Shown: positions 55,833-64,000 of the stretch, in pieces
How the letters are laid out: each line of letters starts with the position of its first letter
Position numbering within the stretch: the first letter of the stretch is position 1
Assembly: GCF_018446385.1 (NCBI RefSeq)
Contig: NC_056005.1
Coordinates: 95,384,984 to 95,448,983, forward strand
Origin: Zingiber officinale
Taxonomy: Eukaryota; Streptophyta; Magnoliopsida; Zingiberales; Zingiberaceae
Length of the DNA: 64,000 nucleotides
Reading direction: 5' to 3'
Notes under the pieces: generated by a model
Seen by the model: the letters and a program-made list of their open reading frames with translations, nothing else
Told to the model about the DNA's origin: nothing
Databases searched by the model: none
Made by a program: the position numbers and the translations under genes

Positions 55833-56826
55833 TGTTGGAGCAATCCCAATGGTCTGTGCTACCATGTGTTTTAGTGTTTGGGCAAAAGATTTAAGTTAGA
55901 TTCACCCCCGTATTTGATATGTGTATGTGAGTGTGTAGGTTTGCAGGATACACATACGACTCAGCTTGATGACTTCGGGTCCAATGAAGAATGGAGCATC
56001 CGAGGGACCGTTGACAAGACAACAAGGACAAGGGTCGAGGGAAGCGATTTTGAGTCATACGCGAAGGATGGAATTGGGGACGAGCCGTGGGCTTGAATGC
56101 ATCCAAGAGACGAGAGCCAAAGGAAGTAGACTTGAAGGCAAGGTGTCAAAGCTGCGAAAAAAAGTCAAGTGAATCGTGAGGGTCCGAGTGCGAGAGAAAT
56201 CTCGGGAAGGGAAACCCTAAGTTTAGGGTTGTGCCAGTCGACTGGAGGTGAGCACAAAGAGGTTCCATGCCCAAACGGTAGGGATCAATCGACTAGTGTT
56301 GACACCAGTCTACTGGTAAAGAGCCGTTAGAGAGCCGTTGGCCAGACACCAATCAACTGGTGCAAAAACCAATCGATTGGTAATGGTAAAATAACCTTGC
56401 TGTTTCTCCCTAAGCTCTATAAGATGGAGCTTGGGATGACTGGCCAATGTGACGAAATAGAGGTGGTTAACCCCTATTAATAGTCTACCTTGAGATGTGA
56501 TTGGAGTGTGGTGTATTGATCAAGGCCGTGCAAGGTTTACTCCACCGAGAAGGAGTTCGCGCTAGCCGGAGTTCCGGGGCTTGATCCACTGAAGGATTAC
56601 AGGGATCGTCCACCTTACGGACAGTCGTGGAGTAGAAATAAGTTATCTCTGAACCACGTAAACGAGTTTGTTAGCAGTTTGTATTTCTTTCTTAGTCTTT
56701 AGCTTTCGTACTTGTATTTATATTAGGTTATATTTTCGTCGCGCAAGCTAATATCATAGGGAGAAGCAATTGATTTGAAGGCACTACCTATTCAACCCCT
56801 TCTAATCGATCATAAGATTTTCAATA
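55833..56826 (+). repeat. 3' LTR of the Copia-type gag-only element
   Basis: Starts TGTTGGAGCAATCCC right after the purine tract. Matches 52104-53127 with many substitutions and small gaps. The extreme 5' edge of the other LTR is worn. Confidence 0.85.
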
Positions 56827-57068
56827 ATATTTTTTAGTAAAAGTAGTGTCAATGAATAACATAGATTAAAGATTTTTCAAATATATGAATCAATCGGTCA
56901 AAAAATGAGTGAGCACTTTTCAAATATATACTATTATATATCTATAGATTCGATCGACTAAGCTTCCTCTTATGTGCATTCGAGGGCAGCTGTCCATATA
57001 ACAATGTTAAATGATGCTTAACGTGGACAGTTAGCCCTCAGATACACGCGGGCGGATAGAGTGGCGGA

Positions 57069-58061
57069 CAACGGATCAATTTTGATATATAGGGAAGCCG
57101 TGGACGTACGTGCATGGCTCATGCAGGGAGCTCGAATGCATGCAGGTATAATAAGTAAATAAAAAGTATTTAAATTTGTAATTTTTGTATAATTAATTAA
57201 TTGAATCGATTAGTTGATATTTTCGATAGCAAGTCCAGAGGAGAAGAATCGGTTTGGAGTAATGCAGGAGGAGCCACGTATGCTTGGAAGAAGATTCCCG
57301 GGGGGATGAATCTGATTTTATTTTATTTTAAATTTATAATAATGTATTTTTTAAGAAGGTTACATTTAAATGCAAGTGATAAAAAAATAATGTATTAAAT
57401 TATTTTTTAAAAAAGTTTAAGCATCTTAATTATATATATATATTTTAAATTTAGAGAATTAAAATTTATTTATTTTTAAAATGGCGCACCAAAGTAATTT
57501 TTAAATTTTTAAAAATTTCGTTTCACTTTTTTCCCATTCTTGTAATTAGCTATTAAAAAAGATATAAAATTTAAAAATAAAAATAGTTTTTATTTAACAT
57601 TTTTTAAATTTAAATTTTTTATTTTTATTAAGATTCTAAATTGAAAATAAAAATATGGATAAATTTAGAGAACTACCATGAAAGTAATGATATAAATTTA
57701 GATTAAAATTGAGTTGTTTTTTGATAAAATTTTATGATGAATTTAATTTTTTTTTAAAATTATGTAAATAAAATTAAGAAGGTTATTTGGATTTTTTAAG
57801 TTATTAATGATTTTTATATTAAATATTTGATAAAATAAAAAAGCTAAGTTTTTATCTCATTTTTACTTTTTTTTTTTAAATTTTATTTCATTTTTTACTT
57901 ATTTTCTTATAATTAAATATTAAATAATAAAAACAAATAAAAGGCATTTTATTAAAATTTTAGAATAAAAATAAAAATATGAATGAATGTGAGAGATTGT
58001 AGTAAGCTAAGAAAAAAAAATCTCGTCTCTAATTTATTATTGGAAGATTTAATCTTATGTG
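57069..58061. repeat. Duplicated segment, copy B: holds the unoccupied insertion site
   Basis: Matches 40465-41070 followed directly by 51626-52098. At 57683-57687 a single GTAAT stands where copy A has two GTAATs around the 10.6-kb LTR element. About 80 bases present in copy A are missing in small gaps. AT-rich, non-coding. Confidence 0.9.
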
Positions 58062-58446
58062 ATATTTGATTAGTTCGCTTTCAGTGTTTTATTAATTAGT
58101 TTATAGGCTATTACGAGGTAAATTATGGATGACTATTAATTATTAATATAAATGGTTAAAACATGAAAAAAAATGCTCATATTAAATTTTGATCCTAAAT
58201 TTTTATATGATAATATCTTATATCTCAATCGTACTATTTCGAAGAGACTGAAGGATTCCAAATAGTTGAATTTATTACTGAAGGATCAATTCGACTCAAT
58301 GTAAATAAAAAAATAATTTTTATTTTAATTTAGGATTAGTGATAAATCCGTTTTAGTTCTCATTCTTCTTTTCCCGCCATGAGCGCCGGTTATCATCTCT
58401 CTCTGTTTCCGATCCCCCTTTCTCTCTTTCTCTCCACCACGTCGCA
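58062..58446 (+). promoter_or_regulatory. HAP2 upstream region
   Basis: AT-rich DNA changes at about 58350 to a pyrimidine-rich leader (CTCTCTCTGTTTCC, TTTCTCTCTTTCTCTCC) just before the HAP2 start. No TATA box stands out with confidence. Confidence 0.4.
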
Positions 58447-61400
58447 ATGCGTCGCCGGCGGCGATCTCCAGCGGATATGCTTCTCTGCTCTCCCCTTCCT
58501 TTCGCTTTCTTCCTCGTCATCGTCTTCACTCCCGCGGCTGTGTCGCTCGAGGTTCTCTCCAAATCGAAGCTCCAGAGTTGCGCTAGGGACTCCGAATCTG
58601 ATAATCTCGACTGCGCGAAGAAGATCGTCCTCAACTTGGCTGTTCCCAGTGGATCGGTAGTGAATCCCCGTCTCTTCTTTTCTCTTTCCTCGTCACAATT
58701 TCTTCATCGCACTTCCTGCGACGAACCCTAATTTGTGATTGTCTTGCGAATGGCAGAGTGGAGGGGAGGCCTCCATCGTCGCGGAATTAGTGGAAGTCCA
58801 GGAGAACGAGACGCAAAATATGCAGACGATTAGGTTGCCTCCGATCATCACGATCACCAAGTCTGCAGCATATGCAATCTATGAACTAATGTACATAAGG
58901 GTATGGACTTGCGCATCGCTAACTCTGTAGATAAGGGTATCGATAGCTATTAATTTTGAACGAGTATAATATTGTACTGATATTTAGGAATTTGAAAGGA
59001 CTGCATTTTTCCATTTTTGTGGCTGAAAGTTGGAATATTTTTTGAACTGCAAGAAGTTTAAGTCAACAAATTCTAATATCTAGCAAGACAGAAAATACCT
59101 GATTTGAACTGCAAGAAGTTTTCTTCTGTGGTTAGGTAATGAAGAATATATCCATCATGTTCTTCTTTTCCTTTTTCTTATTGTCTTACATATTGTTTCT
59201 AGGCTTTAGCTACTTGTAGATTCCTTTATTTTTGTTATGCGAACAAGTTTACTTTTGAAAAATTCAACTTCTTCGTTATTTTCTCATCCCATTTTTTTCT
59301 CATTAAGTTAATAGTTCATCATTTCTATTGAGAGGTTTTCTAATATCAATTTATGTGGCACACTTTGCACAAATATAGCTCATTCATTTTCAACCCTTAA
59401 TGTTTGTCTTCTGCCATTTGTTCTTCTAGACAGGAAGTACTCTGCTTGTATATTTTTTTCTTGTATGCTTTTAAGTATCTTGAATGTGCTTGTCCTCAAG
59501 AAATAAACGAACGACATGTATACATTTCTGGGATGTTTAATATGCAAGACTGTTCATAGGAAGTTCTCATGTAAGGATGTTACTATCATCATCCATAACA
59601 AAATTTCTGCAACTGAATGTTTTTTCTAATTGCATTTAGATAACATATAAATGTAACTTGTTTTTTTTTCTTCTAGGATGTTTCATATAAACCAGAAGAA
59701 TTTTATGTCAAAACAAGAAAATGCAAACCAGATGCAAGTGCAGAAGTTGTTAAAATTTGTGAAAGGTAATCATTATAACTCTTTGAAGTTTGTTCTACTC
59801 CTCTATAGGTGCATATTCACTTCTCAAGTTTATCAATATTTTTTAATACAACATTAGTGATTCTTGTTTGCAATTTTTGCTAGGTTGAGGGATCAAGATG
59901 GTAATGTTATTGAGAATACACAGGTTGTCTTTCATCTCCTTGAAAGCATTATGCATTAGCATTATTTTCTTAAAAGTAAGCTAAGAGAAAGTTGTCATTA
60001 AACTTGAAACTTGAGTAAAAGTGTTTAATAATATTTTTTATTCCTTTTTGTTCTAGCCAATTTGCTGTCCATGTGGACCGAGACATCGTGTTCCATCTTC
60101 CTGTGGGAACTTATGTAAGCATGAAAATTATGTCTCATCTTTCATTGTGCTTCTGGTTCCTATAAGTGATGCTTTGATGTGTTTGAACAGTTGATAAATT
60201 GATGAAAGGGAAGGCAAATACTGCTCATTGTCTTCGATTTCCAGGTGATTGGTATGCCCATCAATTACCTTTCTTTTTTTTCAAACTAGGTTGTTTGTTG
60301 TTGAACTTGGGTGTTCTCTATTAACTACTTTTTTTTTTCTTTCCTTTTCAATCAAGTATGTGAAAGTTGCATAAGTTTTGATATCTTCAATCATAATCAA
60401 AAGTTAGTCTAATTCTTGATTTCCTATATTTCTTGCAAGGTTTCATGTATTTGGTATTGGAAAGAGGTCACTTGGGTTTAGTGTCCATATCAAAGTCAAG
60501 AAAGGATCTTCACTTTCGGTGGGTTTTCTGATGTCACTGATCACGTATAGTGTTTTTGAAATGTTTGATTAATCTTCAATAGTTTTAACTCTCGTAAAGT
60601 TTGGAAAGGAAATCATCATAAGGGAAATTTGATCATTTCCTGACTCAACATTCTTAATGCATATTCTGAATAAGTTCTTTATAATCTTCTTTGATTTAGG
60701 GGATTAAGTTTATCTTATTTATTAGTCTTAGTGTTTTTGCAGGAAGTTGTTGTTGGTCCTGAAAATAGAACAGTGTTATCAAATGACAAGTTCTTAAGAG
60801 TCAATTTAATTGGCGATTTTGTTGGATACACAAGTTTACCATCTTTTGAGGACTTCTATTTGGTGACACCAAGATCGGTATGTTTACAGGACTTCACTGT
60901 GTACTTCTTGAGAAACCACAGATAGTTTTTGAAAAAGAAATCGAGGCAATTTTTCAAAGCAAAACTATCACTTCAAGTATTTCTTGCTTCCTAATAGGGT
61001 GTCTATCACTAGTTGGAAGGAGTAAAATACATGAAAATGGAATTTTGGTTGCATGTCTGGATCTTCCTAAGCTTGGAATTGCCAATGGAAAATGTTTTAG
61101 TCCATTTCCTTGTTTCAGCTTTTACAAGGACATGTATGACTGTTATTCTTGAGGAAATATTTTAGGAATGAATCACAAATTATGCTGTTTTGTACTTTTG
61201 AAATAACCTTAACATCTATGTAGATGACTCTGCTTCTTTCTTGTAACATATTAATATAGGAATTCAGGAACTTGAACTATGGTCCCTTTACTATCAATGT
61301 TCTTAAAATTTTGTGCATAGAAAGTCAATATCTGATCCTACTGTTATGTTTGTCTTTTTTTCCCCATATTGCTAGGGTCCAGGAGGTCAACCAGAAATTC

Positions 61401-63618
61401 TTGGGCAGAATTTTTCAAGATGGATGTTGTTGGAGAGAGTGAGGTTCTCACTAGATGGTTTGGAGTGCAATAAAATCGGCATCAGTTATGAAGCATACAG
61501 GTCCCAGCCAAATTTCTGCTCTTCCCCATTTTGGAGTTGCTTGCATAATCAACCATGGCATTTTTGGGAAGTAAGTAATCTTGAAGATAAGGCTTGTTCT
61601 TTTTCATTTATATTAATTTATACAAAATTGTCACATTCGGATTTTAGTTAATCTTGTATTGATGGTTATCTTATGAACAGGCTGATCAAAACAGAATAAG
61701 AAGGAGTCAACCACCTCAATATATGGTTGAGAGGAGATTCGAAAGGATCAATCAACACCCAGTTAGGTTCAGGAAACACTATCATTTTCTCTTTGGATAC
61801 AACAGATCTTGAACCTCTACAATTTATTGTTTTCAGAATGCTGGGAGTCATACGTTCTCAGTTGGGATAACTGAAGTCCTTAATTCTAATTTATTAATAG
61901 AGCTTAGTGCTGATGATATAGAATATGTCTATCAAAGGTATCTTCTGACTGTGGACTGCTCATTCATTTGTTGTGTCTCACTTCCATGAGTAAACCTAGA
62001 AAGAGAATTTATATTTCTTCTAGTCATTGATTATTCTTGCATAAATCATTAGCTACTATCAAGTACGCAAACTCACTCTGTTCATTTGCGGTCATTGAAA
62101 AACCTATTAATGTCTGTATTGTGCTATAGATCTCTTTGTACATTTTAAATGCTGCTAAACTTTGTGATTCACAGTGCTAGAAGTGAACAATAATCTGGTT
62201 TGCATGGTGAAACTGATGAATTATTGGGATGATTGGTGTTTGAGTTACCTTTGACAATAGTAAGGTTGCTTCTTCACAATGATCCTGAGACCTAGTTTAG
62301 AGCCATGGAAGTAGCTTTCTCTTCAATAAGGTTAGATAGTCCTCCAAAAACTTACAGTAGGCTCTACAAGTGATATTGTTGTTGTAGAAACCATAGGGAA
62401 GTCGACTGATAAGGAACATTATCTTAAACTATGTGCCAATGTCTTTTTAAAACATTGTATTATCTTTGTCTGTGAATCTAATTATTTTTTGCTGAACATC
62501 AGCCTTTAATATGGTTGGTTAGCAATACTAAAATACCTTTTTCTTTCTTTCAGGAGCCCTGGAAAGATCTTGAATATAATGATCCCTACCTTTGAAGCCT
62601 TATCACAATTTGGCACTGCAAGAATAGCAGCTAAGAATACCGGTAAACTAGAAGCATCTTATAGCTTAACGGTATGTATTATGTGTCTCACCTTTCTGGT
62701 ATCCTGCAGTTACCATTAACAAATATTCATGACATTTGACCATACTATAAATTAGTATCTCATTTTTTGACCAATTTTTGTTGTGCAGTTTGACTGTCTC
62801 AGTGGCGTAAGTTTCATGGAGGTAAACCTATTTCTTTTCTTCCCTGCTATTTGCTAATGAAGTTATTGTGTATATATACTTTGTTATAATGGAGGAGAGT
62901 GCCAGATGTTCTTTATGATCGTAAAGTACTCTAAGACTGGAAGGAAAATTGCTTGCTTCTTGTTGTTGTATTTGAAAATGTGAATCATTCTTGATTACTA
63001 TGACATTCTATTTGAGGCTTACTTTGTATTTTCTTAGATGATTCTTTTTGCGTGACTTAAATTGTGGAGTCCAATGGATGCAGGAGCAATTTTTTATAAT
63101 GAAAGCAGACGAGGAGGCTACTCGGTCATTTTATCTCTATCCAACAACAGACCAAGCTGCAAAATATCAATGTGCAGGTTCAATCTGAAAGGAAATTTTG
63201 TTTGGTATTTGCTTAGTTACTACTTTCCCCTAGCATTCTCATTGTATTCATGACTTCCAATCAACTTATTGCTCCTGGGCAGCTATCTTGAAGGGTTCTG
63301 ATTTTAGTGTACTCGATCGAGCAGAATGCCAGTTTACTACCACAGCTACTGTTCTTGATAATGGATCTCAGGTAATCAGATTTCACAAGTTAAGTTGAAT
63401 TCTGTTTGGTGTGAAGTTGCTTTTGATTTTTCCCTTTAGTATCACATTTAGTCATTACACTTTATCCACTTTCTTTCAGCTTAGTTCTTAATATTGCAGA
63501 TTGTTCCTTTCAACCAACCAAAGAAGCCCGGTGTTAATGGTTTCCTTGATGCTGTTAAGGGCGCCTGGAGCATGATATGGAATGGGTTGATGGATTTCTT
63601 TACAGGGAAAACTTGTAG
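58447..63618 (+). CDS. HAP2: HAP2/GCS1 gamete fusogen (5' 16 exons, partial)
   Basis: Exons: 58447-58656, 58757-58900, 59677-59765, 59884-59923, 60057-60114, 60191-60251, 60440-60518, 60743-60877, 61376-61570, 61681-61761, 61837-61937, 62554-62671, 62789-62821, 63084-63177, 63283-63371 and 63500-63618. All GT-AG and in phase: 548 codons, with the rest (membrane span and His/Arg-rich tail) past the window. Residues ~11-33 are a signal peptide. Hallmarks: [67 protein letters not shown] (around the membrane-inserting region), [40 protein letters not shown] and [15 protein letters not shown]. The protein sits on sperm cells and fuses gamete membranes. All conserved Cys clusters look intact; no break seen. 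Confidence 0.95.
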
Positions 63619-63658
63619 GTATGCATCTTGCAATTTTGTGATCGTAAAGTACTTCTAA

Positions 63659-64000
63659 GTTTTATAAAACGGCAGTTAGACCTGTTATATTATATGAAGA
63701 TAAATGTTGGGTTATGACTCAAATACATGAGGAAAAAAATAAGAGTTGTAGAGATGAGGATATTAAAGTCGATGTACACGTATAAGGATGAACAGGATAA
63801 GAAATAAAAATATTAGAGAGAAAGTTAAGGTTATACCTATAGGGAGAAAACTCCAAAAGATATGTTTAAAATGGTACGAATATCTACTTAGACGACTGAT
63901 AAATGTTCTAGTTAAACGATGTGAAGTTATGATAAATGTACACATCAAACGAGAAGATAAAAAAATGACTTGATTAATAACAAAATAAAATAAAATAAAA
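63659..64000 (+). mobile_element. LINE (non-LTR) 3' fragment in HAP2 intron 16
   Basis: TAVRPVILYEDKCWVMTQIH and, in another frame, NRIRNKNIREKVKVIPIGRK then KWYEYLLRRL match the common C-terminal end of plant LINE reverse transcriptases (usual forms: RPAMLYGTECWAV, RIRNEDIREKVGVAPI, RLRWFGHVQRRP). The fragment is shifted in frame once near 63780, has an in-frame stop there, and ends in an AAAAT-repeat tail reaching the window edge. Same strand as HAP2. 5'-truncated, inactive. Confidence 0.75.

Larger units (their letters stand above)
52104..56826 (+). mobile_element. Copia-type gag-only LTR element
   Basis: LTRs at 52104-53127 and 55833-56826, a TGGTATCAGAGC primer site (53130-53141, Met-tRNA type) and an A/G purine tract (55819-55832). 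The 2.7-kb interior holds a gag with two CCHC knuckles and then non-coding DNA; no protease, integrase or reverse transcriptase. LTRs differ by clearly more than those of the 41071 element, so it is older. No clear target duplication was found. It sits directly beside copy A of the duplicated segment. A fossil. Confidence 0.85.

Noticed and set aside
52099-56831. Target duplication for the Copia-type element at 52104
   Set aside because: The flanks (ATAAGA left, ATATT right) do not match; the worn 5' LTR edge makes the exact border uncertain.
1-64000. tRNA, rRNA or organelle-derived insert
   Set aside because: No cloverleaf with a proper anticodon arm, no rRNA core motifs and no organelle genes were noticed on reading.

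Overview
This window is nuclear DNA from a flowering plant. The genes are split by GT-AG introns, the plant-specific families are clear (a LAZY/IGT gravitropism gene, plant HAP2/GCS1, a PTI1-like kinase, PAP29), and the space between them is filled with plant LTR retrotransposons, hAT MITEs and a LINE end. The base composition and gene sequences fit a monocot, perhaps a Zingiberales species. That placement is an inference from memory, not a measured result.

Host genes, left to right: (1) the first exon of an unrecognised coiled-coil protein (minus, 162-1033, runs off the left edge); (2) a four-exon purple acid phosphatase of the PAP29 type (minus, 3637-6851, 408 aa); (3) a lone PRP39-like exon that looks like a gene fragment (minus, 27879-28090); (4) SAP18 (plus, 29625-31272, six exons, 152 aa); (5) a PTI1-like receptor-type cytoplasmic kinase related to At3g15890 (plus, 32300-33586, four exons, 346 aa, one apparent GC-AG intron); (6) a LAZY/IGT-family gene (minus, 34433-35455, four exons, 245 aa, a two-codon first exon); (7) the first 16 exons of the gamete fusogen HAP2/GCS1 (plus, from 58447, runs off the right edge). 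These genes have unrelated jobs (phosphate metabolism, chromatin and splicing, signalling, gravitropism, fertilisation) and form no operon-like unit.

Mobile DNA takes up more than half the window. At 7141-12516 lies a pol-less Ty3/Gypsy element of Tat type with a 14-copy tandem array. At 41071-51625 lies a fuller relative with 839-bp LTRs, gag-pol, a second RNase H, a 64-bp tandem array and an antisense gene. Between 12690 and 27480 is a nest at least five layers deep: old LTR fragment, Copia remnant, minus-strand gag-only element, hAT transposon, solo LTR. At 52104-56826 is a second gag-only Copia-type element. Small non-autonomous hAT elements with exact or near-exact 8-bp target duplications sit at 21516, 22290, 37464 and 39285.

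The most unusual observations are these. The unoccupied version of the 41071-51625 insertion site is preserved in a duplicated segment at 57069-58061. The two Tat-type elements share an antisense gene and a hairpin-rich tandem repeat, which is a monomer in one element and a dimer in the other. Two separate Copia-like families have kept gag and lost pol. All retroelements are treated here as fossils; their age and order come from nesting and LTR similarity.
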